Part shown: in pieces, positions 42,645 through 54,362 of the stretch | Layout: every line of letters begins with the position of its first letter | Numbering within the stretch: the stretch's first letter is position 1 | From: Hydrogenophaga sp. IBVHS1 | GTDB taxonomy: Bacteria > Pseudomonadota > Gammaproteobacteria > Burkholderiales > Burkholderiaceae_C | DNA length: 64,000 bases | Direction of reading: 5' to 3' | Assembly: GCF_002127265.1 (NCBI RefSeq) | Contig: NZ_NFUU01000001.1 | Span: 2,860,040-2,924,039, forward strand | The notes under the pieces: model-generated | The model's database searches: none | What the model was told of the DNA's origin: nothing | The model's input: the letters and a program-made list of their open reading frames with translations, nothing else | Translations under genes and position numbers: made by a program

Positions 42645-43782
42645 AACCGTTTCGCCACTTCTTCGAGCATGACCTCGGTGGCACCGCCACCGATAGCTTG
42701 GACGCGTGCGTCGCGCACCATACGCTCGATCGCGGCCTCGCGCATGTAGCCGAAGCCGCCGTGGAACTGCTGGCAGTCATAGACCACATCGTTGACCAGC
42801 TCGCCGCACAGCGCCTTGACCATCGACACCTCCTTGACGCAGTCGCGCCCCTGCGCGTCCAGCCAGGCCGCGTGGTAAACCAACTGGCGGGCCGCCGCCA
42901 CCTGCGCTGCCCGCATGGCCATGCGCTGGCGAATCGCCTGCTTGTCCCACAGCGTGGCGCCGAAGGCCTTGCGCTCGCGCACATAGGCCAGCGTCAGCTC
43001 GATCGCGCGTGCGGCCTCGCCCATCACCTGCGCACCTAGCACCATGCGCTCGTTCTGGAAGTTGCGCATGATCTGGTAGAAGCCCTTGTTCTCTTCGCCC
43101 AGCAGGTTGGCGGACGGCACGCGGCAGTCCTCGAACACCAGCTCGGCGGTGTCGCTGCACAGCCAGCCGCTCTTGTTGAGCGCACGCCCGACCCGAAAAC
43201 CCGGGGTGCCCTTCTCGACGATGAAGATCGAGATACCGCGCGAACCCTTGGCGCTCGGATCGGTCTTGGCGGCGACAAAGTACACGTCGCCATGCACGCC
43301 GTTGGTGATGAACATCTTGCTTCCGTTGATGACCCAGTGCTCACCGTCGCGCACCGCGCGTGTGCGGATGCCGGCCACGTCGGAGCCGGCATCGGGCTCG
43401 GTGACCGCCACAGCGCAGATCTTCTCGCCACCGATGATGGGCGGCAGGTAGCGTGCGAGCTGCTCTGGCGTGCCAAAGTTGGCCAGGTGCGGCGAGGCCA
43501 TGTCGGTGTGCACCATCACCGTCACGGCGAAGCCGCCGTAAGTGGAACGGCCGAGTTCTTCGGCCAGGATGGCGCTGTACACGGTGTCGAGTTTCGAGCC
43601 GCCGTACTTTTCGTCGTAGCGTATGCCCAGATAGCCCAGTTCGCCCATCTTGCGCAGCAGCGCGCGCGGCACCATGCCCTGATCTTCCCAGAGCGCGGCG
43701 TGCGGCACTACTTCCTGCTCGACAAAGCGGCGCAGGTTGTCCCGGAACTGCCGGTGTTGCTCGTCAAAATAAATCGGCTCGT

Positions 43783-43786
<4 letters not shown>
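42641..43786 (-). CDS. Acyl-CoA dehydrogenase, long-chain/isovaleryl/citronellyl type
   Basis: A 381-residue acyl-CoA dehydrogenase (VTEPDAGSDVAGI, NGSKMFITNG, RKAFGATLWDKQAIR, QFHGGFGYM). The catalytic Glu lies in the G helix (NFQNERMVLG) and the C-terminal site is GGGATEVM, as in LCAD, isovaleryl-CoA and citronellyl-CoA dehydrogenases. Placed directly after the carboxylase alpha gene and overlapping it, it resembles LiuA or AtuD by context. Confidence 0.88.
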
Positions 43787-45807
<2,021 letters not shown>

Positions 45808-45832
45808 CAGTCGCACGCCTTCATGCCAACAC

Positions 45833-46630
45833 TCAGACCTGCCGCCACACCGGCAGCCGCTTGCCAAAAAAGGCTGCAATGCCGTCGCGCCCTTCTTCGG
45901 TTTCCCAGGCGTCGGCCAGCTTGTCAGCGGTGTAGATCATGTTGGTGGGCAGATCGTGCGCCTGCACATAGGCCACCAGCTTCTTGGTGGCCGCCACCGC
46001 GCCGGGCGCGCACTGCAGCAGGTCGGCGAGTTCGCGTTCAATGGCCGCGTCGAGCTGATCGGCCGCCACCACTTCTGAGAGCAGGCCCAGGCGCTGCGCC
46101 TCTGCCGCGCTCATGCGGCGCGCCGTCAGAAAGGTGCGCCGGGCGTTGGCTTCACCCATGCGCGCCACAACGTAGGGCGCGATGTTGGCCGGCAGCAGGC
46201 CCAGGCGCACCTCGGTCAGCGAGTAGATGCCGGTATCGACCGCGATCGTGATGTCACAGACAGAGATCATGCCGACGCCGCCGCCATACGCGGGGCCATT
46301 GATGCGGCCAATGACGGGCATAGGCAGCTCGTTCAGGGCGCGCAGCATGAGCGCCAGATCGCCGCTTTCGCCCACGCGCTCGGTCCGGCTCTTTTTCATG
46401 TTGTCCTGCATCCAGCCCAGGTCACCACCGGCGCAAAAGGTCTTGCCGGTGCCGGTGAGCACCACCGCGCGCACGCCCGGCGCTACGGCCAGCCAATCGA
46501 CGGCACGGCGCAACTCGCTGATCAGGGTGGCGTTGAGCGCGTTATGAGTGTCGGGGCGGTTGAGCGTGAGGCGGGCCACGCCGCGCGCGTCGACGACCAG
46601 TTGCAGGGTCTCGTAGGTGGGGGTGTTCAT
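45833..46630 (-). CDS. Enoyl-CoA hydratase of the methylglutaconyl/isohexenylglutaconyl type
   Basis: A 265-residue crotonase with VARLTLNRPDTHNALN, GKTFCAGGDLGWM, GPAYGGGVGMISVCD and SLTEVRLGLLPANIAPYV, the last block being typical of LiuC and AtuE. It sits between the carboxyltransferase and biotin carboxylase genes, as liuC lies between liuB and liuD. It would hydrate the carboxylated enoyl-CoA to a 3-hydroxy-3-methylglutaryl-CoA-like product. Confidence 0.88.
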   Translation of the reverse strand: MNTPTYETLQLVVDARGVARLTLNRPDTHNALNATLISELRRAVDWLAVAPGVRAVVLTGTGKTFCAGGDLGWMQDNMKKSRTERVGESGDLALMLRALNELPMPVIGRINGPAYGGGVGMISVCDITIAVDTGIYSLTEVRLGLLPANIAPYVVARMGEANARRTFLTARRMSAAEAQRLGLLSEVVAADQLDAAIERELADLLQCAPGAVAATKKLVAYVQAHDLPTNMIYTADKLADAWETEEGRDGIAAFFGKRLPVWRQV

Positions 46631-46640
46631 AGAGGTTCTC

Positions 46641-48236
46641 TTACATGCGGTAAACAGGGGTTGCCGTACTCGGCAACGCACGGCGCGCCGCCAGCGCCAG
46701 CGCCAGGCCCAGCACGTCGCGCGAGGCCGAGGGTTCGATCAGACCGTCGTCCCACAGCCGGGAGGTGGCGTAATAGGGATCGCTCTGGCGCGCGTACTGC
46801 TCGCGTACCTTGCGTTCGATATCCAGCAGCCGCGCCTCATCAGCCGGGCCGCGCAGGTTAGAGCGCGCCAGCTCGACCATCACGTTGCTGGCAATGTCGG
46901 CGCTCATCGTGGCAACTCTGGCACTGGGCCAGGCGAACAGGAATTCGGGCTCAAAGCCGCGGCCGCACATGCCGTAGTTGCCGGCGCCATAAGAGCCGCC
47001 AACCACCAACGTGAGCTTGGGCACGCGCGCGCAAGCCATGGCATACACCATCTTGGCGCTGTGCTTGGCAATACCGCCACGCTCGGCCTCGGTGCCAACC
47101 ATGAAGCCGGGGATGTTCTGCAAAAACAGCAGCGGTACTCCGCGCTGGTTGGCCAGTTCGATGAAATGCGCGCCCTTCAGGGCCGACTCGGACAGCAGCG
47201 CGCCGTTGTTGGCGAGGATGGCGACCGGCTGGCCGTGGATCGCGCCAAAGCCGGTCACCAGCGTATCTCCCCACAACGGTTTGAACTCGTGGAAAGCGCT
47301 GCCGTCGAGCAGCCGCGCAATGATTTCGCGCGCGTCGTAGGGCTGTTTGGGGTCGACCGGTACGAGGCCATCGAGCTCAACCGGGTCGTAACGTGGTGCG
47401 CTGGGCGGCAGCGGCGGCACCATGGGCGGCTCGGGCGGCAGGCTGGCGACGATCTGACGCAGCATGGCCAGCGCCTGATGCTCGTCCTCGGCCAGGTGGT
47501 CGCTGACACCGGAGACACGGCTGTGCATCTCCGCGCCGCCCAGGGTTTCGCCGTCTACCACTTCGTTGATCGCGATCTTGACGATGGACGGGCCACCCAG
47601 ATGAATGCGTGCGTTACCGCGCACCATCACCACTTCGTCCGACAGCGCGGGAATGTAGGCGCCGCCCGCGGTGCAACCGCCGAACACGGCCGAGAGCTGC
47701 GGCAGGCCAGCCTGCGACATGCGGCACTGGCGGTGGAAGCTGTTGCCGAAGTGGTCCTTGTCGGGAAACACGCGGTCCTGCTCCGGCAAAAAGGCGCCGC
47801 CGCAATCCACCAGGTACAGGCAAGGCAGGCGCAGGCGCTGGGCAATCTCCTGCGCCCGTATGTGTTTTTTAACGGTTTCATGGAAGAACGAGCCGCCCTT
47901 GACGGTGGCATCGTTGGCAATGAACATGCAGGGCCGCCCGGCCACCATCCCGACGCCGGTGACGATGCCCGCACCCGGCACCTCGTTGCCATACTGATCC
48001 CAGGCCGCCAGCGGCGAGAGTTCCAGGAAGGCGCTACCGTCATCGACGATGAAGTCGATGCGCTCGCGCACCAGCAGCTTGCCGCGCTCGCGGTGGCGCT
48101 GGATGTGCGCGTCGCGCCCGCCGGTGGCCACCTCGGCCAGGCGTGCGCGCAGAAGAGCGATCTGGCCCGCGTGGTGTGCAAGGTTGTCGCGGAAGCTCGG
48201 ACCTTGCACATCGACCAGCGTTTGAATCACGGACAT
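46641..48236 (-). CDS. Acyl-CoA carboxyltransferase beta subunit, set 1 (divergent)
   Basis: A 531-residue carboxyltransferase (LiuB/AtuC family): ANDATVKGG, LVDCGGAFLPEQ, CTAGGAYIPALSDE, HFIELANQRGVPLLFLQNIPGFMVG, GGSYGAGNYGMCGRGFEPEFLFAWPSARVATM. Pocket residues after VKGGSFF are His119-Glu120, where methylcrotonyl-CoA carboxylases have Pro-Val/Leu, and the MGGEQAA segment is MSADIAS. The substrate is therefore probably not plain methylcrotonyl-CoA. Confidence 0.88.
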   Translation of the reverse strand: MSVIQTLVDVQGPSFRDNLAHHAGQIALLRARLAEVATGGRDAHIQRHRERGKLLVRERIDFIVDDGSAFLELSPLAAWDQYGNEVPGAGIVTGVGMVAGRPCMFIANDATVKGGSFFHETVKKHIRAQEIAQRLRLPCLYLVDCGGAFLPEQDRVFPDKDHFGNSFHRQCRMSQAGLPQLSAVFGGCTAGGAYIPALSDEVVMVRGNARIHLGGPSIVKIAINEVVDGETLGGAEMHSRVSGVSDHLAEDEHQALAMLRQIVASLPPEPPMVPPLPPSAPRYDPVELDGLVPVDPKQPYDAREIIARLLDGSAFHEFKPLWGDTLVTGFGAIHGQPVAILANNGALLSESALKGAHFIELANQRGVPLLFLQNIPGFMVGTEAERGGIAKHSAKMVYAMACARVPKLTLVVGGSYGAGNYGMCGRGFEPEFLFAWPSARVATMSADIASNVMVELARSNLRGPADEARLLDIERKVREQYARQSDPYYATSRLWDDGLIEPSASRDVLGLALALAARRALPSTATPVYRM

Positions 48237-48260
48237 CCTGTTTCGTCCTTTGAAGCGCGG

Positions 48261-48849
48261 TCAGACCGCGGCGTAGCCACCATCGACCACCAACTCGGCA
48301 CCCATGACGGTGGACGACTCATCGGAGGCCCCGGAACAGCACCACCGCCGACACTTCCTGATGCTGCACCGCCCGCCCAATTGGAGTGGTGCCGAGCAGC
48401 GATTTGTGATCGGCCGGATCGCTCAACAAGTCCTTGGTCATCGGCGTCTCGATGGCGCCAAGGTGAACCGAATTGACACGAATATTGAAAGGGGCGAGAT
48501 AGGGCGCGCTGGCCATACTGAACAGCCGTACCTCGCCCTTGGAAGCCCCATAGGCACAGGGTGCGCCTAACGGCCGTAGATAGACAGGATGTTGATGATC
48601 GAGCCACCACCTGCCTACTTCATCGTCGGCACCCCCGTCCGCGTGCCGAAAAAGGGGTAGCGCACGTTGACGTTGAACATGCGGTCCCACTCCGCCGCGC
48701 TGGCGAACGCCCGCCGCGACGGTTTCGCCAATCCCGGCGTTCATGTCCGCGACAGGCAGCTCGCAGTGGACCTGGCCCATGCCCATCGCACTGCCCGTCA
48801 CAAGAATGACCTTGTCCTGTACTCGACCAATGACCTTCTCCTTGTCATG
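48261..48849 (-). pseudogene. SDR-family dehydrogenase pseudogene
   Basis: Pieces of one SDR are spread over frames: VQDKVILVTGSAMGMG, then after an apparent deletion EWDRMFNVNVRYPFFGTRTGVPTM, a stop, GGGSIINILSIYGR, a gap, YGASKGEVRLFS, NIRVNSVHLGAIETPMT and, after a shift, ELVVDGGYAAV. The frameshifts and missing central part make it inactive. Lies between the carboxyltransferase and lyase genes. Confidence 0.8.
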
Positions 48850-48853
48850 TGAT

Positions 48854-49843
48854 TCAGCGCACCGCCCCACAAATCTCTTGCATTCGCTGGCCGGCGCGAA
48901 ATCCCTTGAGCGAGCCGCTGTGCATCACATGGCCCGACAGGGTGCGGCCGATGACGCGTTCGGCCAGAAGGGACGCCTCGATCAGCGCCTCTAAATCGAT
49001 GCCGGTCTCGATGCCCAGTTCCTGGCACATGAACACCATGTCTTCGGTGCAGATATTGCCGGCCGCGCCACCGTGCGTGTGACCCGCGAACGGACAGCCG
49101 CCCAGACCGGCGACCGAACTGTCGAACAGCCGCACGCCCATTTGCAAGGCGGCATAAACGTTGGCACCGCCGACGCCGCGCGTGTCGTGCAGGTGCAGGC
49201 CGATCTGAGCCTCCGGCAGGATCGCGCGCACCGCGCCGACGCGGCGCTTGATCTCCTCGGGATTTGCCCAGCCCATGGTGTCGGCCAAGTAGACCGCCGG
49301 CAGCGGCACACGCCGGTCGGCGCAGGCATCGACCAGCCAGCGGACCTGATCGGTGAGGACCGACAGCGGCACGGCGCCACCGAGATTGCAGCCAAAGGCC
49401 GTGATCACGTAGGCCTTTTCCACCGGAATGCCCAGGGCGATGTAGCGGTCCAGCCAGCCGAGCTGGCGTTCACGCATCTCGGCCACGCTGCAATTGTTGT
49501 TGCGCTGCGAAAACGGCTCGGTTGTGTAGAACATCAGCTTGCCGTCCAGATCCACCTGTTCACAGGCGCGCGCCCGCTCGAAGCCGTTGTCGTTGAGCCA
49601 AAGCGCCGTGTAGCGGGTACCAGGGCGCTTGATGATGGCGGCGAACAATTCGGACGTGTCGGCCATCTGCGGCACCGCGCGCGCACTGACAAAGGACGCA
49701 ACCTGGATCTGCCTCAGACCCGAGAGGCTCAAGGCATCAATCAGCGCGGCGCGGTCCGCCAGCGGATAGGTTTTTGGCTCCATCTGGAAGCCCTCGCGCG
49801 GTCCCTCCTCATGGAACTCGACGGAGGTAGGCAAGTTGCTCAT
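48854..49843 (-). CDS. HMG-CoA lyase-like enzyme
   Basis: A 329-residue DRE-TIM metallolyase barrel. The first motif reads EEGPREGFQ with R16-E17, where HMG-CoA lyases have GPRDGLQ; metal ligands fit LHLHDTRG. The signature near the active Cys is SSVAGLGGCPFAGHTHGGAAGN. It would cleave a 3-hydroxy-3-methylglutaryl-CoA-like ester to a shorter acyl-CoA and acetoacetate or a homologue. Directly downstream of the second carboxylase, as liuE follows liuD. The Asp-to-Glu change may adjust substrate or rate. Confidence 0.87.
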   Translation of the reverse strand: MSNLPTSVEFHEEGPREGFQMEPKTYPLADRAALIDALSLSGLRQIQVASFVSARAVPQMADTSELFAAIIKRPGTRYTALWLNDNGFERARACEQVDLDGKLMFYTTEPFSQRNNNCSVAEMRERQLGWLDRYIALGIPVEKAYVITAFGCNLGGAVPLSVLTDQVRWLVDACADRRVPLPAVYLADTMGWANPEEIKRRVGAVRAILPEAQIGLHLHDTRGVGGANVYAALQMGVRLFDSSVAGLGGCPFAGHTHGGAAGNICTEDMVFMCQELGIETGIDLEALIEASLLAERVIGRTLSGHVMHSGSLKGFRAGQRMQEICGAVR

Positions 49844-49861
49844 CGCTTGTACCTCCTTCGA

Positions 49862-51859
49862 TCAAGCCGGGCTGACTTCGGCCAGCACTTGGTGGCGCTC
49901 AACCATGTCGCCGACCCGGCAGCGCAGGCTGCTCAGGCTGCCTTCGAATGGCGCCATGACGTGCAGCTCCATCTTCATCGATTCGAGCACGATCACGGTC
50001 TGGCCGATGGAAACCTTCTCACCGACCGCCGACTTGACCGCCACCACCTTGCCCATCATTGGCGCGCCCAATTGACCGCTGGCGGCAGCGTCACCGGCGC
50101 CCCCCCCCAGATAGGGTCGTGCCGTGAACAAGCTGCTGCCCAACGCGCTGGCGAGCTCGGCCTGCCACGCGTCGCCCCGGATCGTCAGTTCCAGCGCCCG
50201 CCCACCACATTGCAGCAGGAAGCGTCCGCCCGCGAGCGGCTGCAGCGTAGCGCGCACCTTTTGCTCGCCAATGACCAGCGCACTGCTGCCCTGGTCATCG
50301 CGCATCGAAAACCGCACGGGCCATTCCGCCGCGCCCGCCTTCAACACAAGGACCGGCTGGGGTGCGGCCTGAATCGGCCCACTGCTCAGGCGCCAGCCCG
50401 TGAAACCGTCCCAGAGGGTCCAGCAGCCCAGCGCGGACGACTCGGCACGCCGTTGCGCCAGCCAGTGCAGCGCGGCAGCAGCCAGATGCTCAAGAGGCGG
50501 CGCGGCGGGAGCCACCACGCCGCGCTGCGCGTGGCGCTCGTCGATCAGGCGGGTGTGAAATGTGGCATCGCGGGTCTCCGGCCATTCCAGCAGTTCATGC
50601 AGAAATTCCAGGTTGGTGACCAGGCCGATCACCGTGCTTTCGCGCAATCCGGCCACCAGCGCCCGGCGCGCCGACTCGCGGTCGGGCCCGTGCGCGATGA
50701 GCTTGGCGATCATCGAGTCGTAGTGCGGCGAGATTTCGTCGCCACTGTCTACCCCGGACTCGACGCGCACGCCCGCGCGCGAAAAATCGACCACCTGCAA
50801 CCGCCCGGTAGCCGGCAAAAATCCCGCAGCGGCGTCTTCAGCGCACAGCCTGGCCTCGAAGGCGTGACCGGTGCACCGCACGTCGGCTTGCGCCAGCGGC
50901 AGGCTGTCCGTGTCGGCAATGCGCAGTTGCAGTTCGACCAGATCGAGGCCGGTGACTTCTTCGGTCACCGGGTGTTCGACCTGCAAGCGAGGATTGACCT
51001 CCAGGAAATAATATTCTTCACCCGTGACGACAAACTCAACCGTGCCCAGGCCGCGGTAATTCACGCCAGAGGCCAGCTTGACCGCATCGGCCAGGATAGC
51101 TTCACGCAGACGCGGGCTCAGACCGCTTGACGGCGCTTCTTCGATCACTTTTTGATGGCGTCGCTGCAAGGTGCACTCGCGCTCGAACAGGTGAATGGCG
51201 TGGCCCTGGCCGTCACCGGCCACCTGCACCTCCAGGTGGCGCACATGCGGCAGGTAGCGCTCGACGATCAGTTCGCCGTTGCCGAAGGCTTTTTCGGCCT
51301 CACGCATGGCACTCTCGATGCGCGACTCCAGCCCCTCCAGCGTCTCGACCACCGCCATGCCACGGCCACCGCCACCAGCCACGGCCTTGAGCAGCACGGG
51401 CAGCTTCATACCGCGCACCAGATTCAACACCTCGGCTGGGTCGGTCATGCCGCTTTCGCTGCCGGGAATGACCGGCACGCCGAGACGGGCTGCCTCGCGC
51501 TTGGCACTGGCTTTGCCGCCGACGCGCTCGATGGTGTCGGCCCGGGGTCCAATGAAGGTCAAGCCAGCCGCATCCAGTGCGCGCACAAAGGCCGGATTTT
51601 CCGAGACAAAACCGTAGCCCGGATGAACGGCGTCGGCGCCCACACGCCGGGCCGCCGCGATGATGGCATCGATGTTCAGATAACTCTCGCTGGGCGCTGC
51701 ACCCCCGAGTTCGACCGATTCACCGATCTCACGCACATGGCGGGCAAACCGGTCGGCACTGGAGTGCACGGTGGCCACTTCCAGGCCGAGCTTGCGGCAG
51801 GTGCGGGCAATGCGGCAGGCGATCTCGCCGCGGTTGGCAATGAGGACTTTCTTAAGCAT
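49862..51859 (-). CDS. Acyl-CoA carboxylase alpha subunit (biotin carboxylase + BCCP), set 2
   Basis: A 665-residue biotin-dependent carboxylase alpha chain: LKKVLIANRGEIACRIART, AGGGGRGM, FLEVNPRLQVEHPVTEE, middle domain, and biotinyl motif ESMKM with K629. AGGAG six bases before the ATG at 51859 fixes the start; a TTG further up is less likely. Encoded between its carboxyltransferase and the lyase. Clearly different from set 1 in the linker region. Confidence 0.9.
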   Translation of the reverse strand: MLKKVLIANRGEIACRIARTCRKLGLEVATVHSSADRFARHVREIGESVELGGAAPSESYLNIDAIIAAARRVGADAVHPGYGFVSENPAFVRALDAAGLTFIGPRADTIERVGGKASAKREAARLGVPVIPGSESGMTDPAEVLNLVRGMKLPVLLKAVAGGGGRGMAVVETLEGLESRIESAMREAEKAFGNGELIVERYLPHVRHLEVQVAGDGQGHAIHLFERECTLQRRHQKVIEEAPSSGLSPRLREAILADAVKLASGVNYRGLGTVEFVVTGEEYYFLEVNPRLQVEHPVTEEVTGLDLVELQLRIADTDSLPLAQADVRCTGHAFEARLCAEDAAAGFLPATGRLQVVDFSRAGVRVESGVDSGDEISPHYDSMIAKLIAHGPDRESARRALVAGLRESTVIGLVTNLEFLHELLEWPETRDATFHTRLIDERHAQRGVVAPAAPPLEHLAAAALHWLAQRRAESSALGCWTLWDGFTGWRLSSGPIQAAPQPVLVLKAGAAEWPVRFSMRDDQGSSALVIGEQKVRATLQPLAGGRFLLQCGGRALELTIRGDAWQAELASALGSSLFTARPYLGGGAGDAAASGQLGAPMMGKVVAVKSAVGEKVSIGQTVIVLESMKMELHVMAPFEGSLSSLRCRVGDMVERHQVLAEVSPA

Positions 51860-51925
51860 GCCCAACTCCTGCGGCGAAGTGGGTCATCAAGACGGTGTGG
51901 ATGCGTTGCATGGCTGGCGTCCTGG

Positions 51926-53533
51926 TTAAAAACGGAAGACACCGAACGGCGTCGGTTTGGCGGCAGTCCGGGATGCGAGGTCGAGCAGCAGTCCCATGGC
52001 GTCGCGTGTTTCCACCGGATCGATGATGCCGTCCACCCACAAATTCGAGGAGAAGTTCGCAGCAGGCTGGAAGTCTTCGTAAATCTTGCGTACCGGCGCC
52101 TTGAACGCCTCTTCTTCCTCGGGCGTCCACTCTTTTCCCTCGGTCTTGTTGATCTGTCTGCGCACCAGTGCCATCACCGTGGCGGCCTGATCCGGACCCA
52201 TGATGGCCGCGCGGCCGGTCGGCCAAGCAAACATCGCGGTCGGGTTGAACGGGCGGCCACACATCGCCAGGTAACCTGCACCGTAAGAGGCGCCCATGAT
52301 GATGGTGTACTTGGGCACGTTGGCCGAGGCCATCGCCGTGATCATCTTGGCCCCGGCTTTGGCAATGCCAGCCTGCTCGGCGGCGCGCCCGACCATGAAG
52401 CCGGTCACGTCGGCCATGAACAGCAGCGGGATGTCTCGCTGGCAGCACAGATCGATGAAGTGCGCCGCCTTCATCGCGCTTTCCGGGAACAGCACGCCCT
52501 GGTTGGCCAGGATGCCAACCTCGTGGCCATGAATGCGAGCAAAGCCGGTCAGCAGGGTGTCGCCGTACATCGGCTTGAATTCCTGGAACCGGCTGTCATC
52601 GACGAAACGCGCCAGAATCTCGCGCGTGTCGGTCGGGATTTTGGTGTCGCGGCTGATGATGCCGTAAATCTCGCGCGGATCGAAGCGCGGAGGCACCGAC
52701 GGCTGACGCGTCCAGCGTGGCTTGGGCTGCTCACCCAGGTCCCGTACGATTTCACGCGTGATGGCCAGCGCGTGGCGGTCATCTTCGGCAATATGATCAG
52801 TGACACCGCTGACGCTGCAGTGCATCTTGGCGCCGCCCAGCGACTCTGCATCCACCGTCTCGCCGGTGGCGGCAAAGGTCAACTCGGGGCCACCGAGGTA
52901 CATATAGCCTTGTTCCTTGACAATCACCGCCTCGTCGCACAGCGCCGGGATGTAGGCGCCACCCGCCGTGCAAGGCCCCATCACCACGGCAATCTGCTGG
53001 ATACCCTCGGCCGACATGCGTACCTGGTTGTTGAAAATGCTGCCGAACTGCCCCACATCGGGAAAGATGTTGGCCATCTCAGGCAGGAAGGCGCCACCGC
53101 TGTCCACCAGCGTGATGCAGGGCAAGCGGTGTGCCCAGGCAATTTGCTGCGCCCGCACATGCTTCTTGCAGGTCATGCCGTAGTAGGTGCCACCCTTCAC
53201 GGTGGCGTCGTTGGCAATGATCATGCACGGACGGCCCTGCACCAGACCGATGCCGGTGATGATGCTGGCACCCGGCGGCACGCCGTCGTACATGCCCTCG
53301 CCGGCAAGCATGCCGACCTCTAGGAAAGGCGAACCTGGATCGAGCAGCACTTCGACGCGATGGCGCGGCAGGATCTTGTTGCGCGCCAGGTGTTTTTCCC
53401 GCGCTTTCGGGGGGCCTCCGGCCAGCGCCAGTTGGCGACGGCTTTGCAGGTCCGCAATCACGGCCTGGTAGGCTTTTTGGTTGAGCCGAAATTCGTCGTC
53501 GGAAGTCGATATGCGGGAGGAAAGGATGGTCAT
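51926..53533 (-). CDS. Acyl-CoA carboxyltransferase beta subunit, set 2
   Basis: A 535-residue carboxyltransferase with VKGGTYYGMTCKKH, LVDSGGAFLPEM, CTAGGAYIPALCDE, HFIDLCCQRDIPLLFMADVTGFMVG, GASYGAGYLAMCGRPFNPTAMFAWPTGRAAIMG and the C terminus FGVFRF. The pocket pair after TYY is Gly119-Met120 rather than Pro-Leu/Val. From memory, a Leu-to-Gly difference in this region separates methylcrotonyl- from geranyl-CoA carboxylase, which hints at a bulkier substrate. Gene pair with the alpha subunit at 49862. Confidence 0.89.
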   Translation of the reverse strand: MTILSSRISTSDDEFRLNQKAYQAVIADLQSRRQLALAGGPPKAREKHLARNKILPRHRVEVLLDPGSPFLEVGMLAGEGMYDGVPPGASIITGIGLVQGRPCMIIANDATVKGGTYYGMTCKKHVRAQQIAWAHRLPCITLVDSGGAFLPEMANIFPDVGQFGSIFNNQVRMSAEGIQQIAVVMGPCTAGGAYIPALCDEAVIVKEQGYMYLGGPELTFAATGETVDAESLGGAKMHCSVSGVTDHIAEDDRHALAITREIVRDLGEQPKPRWTRQPSVPPRFDPREIYGIISRDTKIPTDTREILARFVDDSRFQEFKPMYGDTLLTGFARIHGHEVGILANQGVLFPESAMKAAHFIDLCCQRDIPLLFMADVTGFMVGRAAEQAGIAKAGAKMITAMASANVPKYTIIMGASYGAGYLAMCGRPFNPTAMFAWPTGRAAIMGPDQAATVMALVRRQINKTEGKEWTPEEEEAFKAPVRKIYEDFQPAANFSSNLWVDGIIDPVETRDAMGLLLDLASRTAAKPTPFGVFRF

Positions 53534-53573
53534 ATGTGATTGCGCCTATTCGCGAGACAAAGCATTCAGCCGC

Positions 53574-54362
53574 TCAGGCCTTGAACACCGGTGTACGGCG
53601 TGCCTCGAAGGCCGCCAGACCTTCGCTGACGTCGTCATCGAGCAGAGCCGCGCTGGCCAGGTCTTCCTCAAGCTGGAGACCGACCTCCGACGAACCCTCC
53701 ATGCCTTGCCGTGCCAAACGTTTCATGGTGGCCATGCCGATGCGGCTGCGCGTGGCGATCTTGCTGCAATACGCCAGCGCCGCTTCACCCAACTGCTCAG
53801 GCTCGACCACATAGTTCACCAGCCCCCACTGCTCGGCGGTGGCGGCATCGATCCAGCGCGCCGAAAAGAACAGGTCCAGGCCACGGCGCAGACCCGCAAT
53901 GCGTGGCATGCGCTGGCTGCCGCCCCACCCGGGAATCAGGCCGAACTGGGCATGCTGGTCGCCAAAGCGCGCGTCCTTGGCCGCAAAGATGATGTCGCAG
54001 GCCAGCATCAGTTCGCTGCCACCGGCCAGGGTCAGACCCTGGCAGGCCGCCACCACCGGCAAATCGCTGCGTTCCAGGCGCTTGAGCACGCTGTGACCAT
54101 AGCTGATGAAGTGCTTGAGCCTGGCTGGATCGCCACGCAGCGACTTCACCTCATCCAGATCGGCGCCGGTGCAGAAGTGCTTGCCTTGCGCCCGGATCAG
54201 AATGGCGCGCACACCGGAGTCGGATTTCTCGAATCCGTCGATGGCGGCCTCGATGGCCGCATGAACGGACATCGACAGGCAATTGAATTTTTCGGGGCGG
54301 GCTAACTCGATAATTCCAACGGCGCCGGCACGGCTGATCTCCACTGGGGATGTCTGAATCAT
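53574..54362 (-). CDS. Enoyl-CoA hydratase/isomerase family protein
   Basis: A 262-residue crotonase: VGIIELARPEKFNCLS, GKHFCTGADLDEV, GGSELMLACDIIFA and FGDQHAQFGLIPGWGGSQRMPR. The first catalytic Glu (SEL) is present; the second, normally Glu in QPE, is His (DQH). That pattern recurs in crotonases of uncertain reaction. GGAG eight bases upstream supports the start at 54362; stop of the dehydrogenase gene overlaps it. Confidence 0.84.
   Translation of the reverse strand: MIQTSPVEISRAGAVGIIELARPEKFNCLSMSVHAAIEAAIDGFEKSDSGVRAILIRAQGKHFCTGADLDEVKSLRGDPARLKHFISYGHSVLKRLERSDLPVVAACQGLTLAGGSELMLACDIIFAAKDARFGDQHAQFGLIPGWGGSQRMPRIAGLRRGLDLFFSARWIDAATAEQWGLVNYVVEPEQLGEAALAYCSKIATRSRIGMATMKRLARQGMEGSSEVGLQLEEDLASAALLDDDVSEGLAAFEARRTPVFKA

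Noticed and set aside
49073..53323. Two long plus-strand frames (685 and 723 codons)
   Set aside because: Antisense to the second carboxylase pair and lyase; composition rich in Arg, His, Gly and Ala without any family motif.
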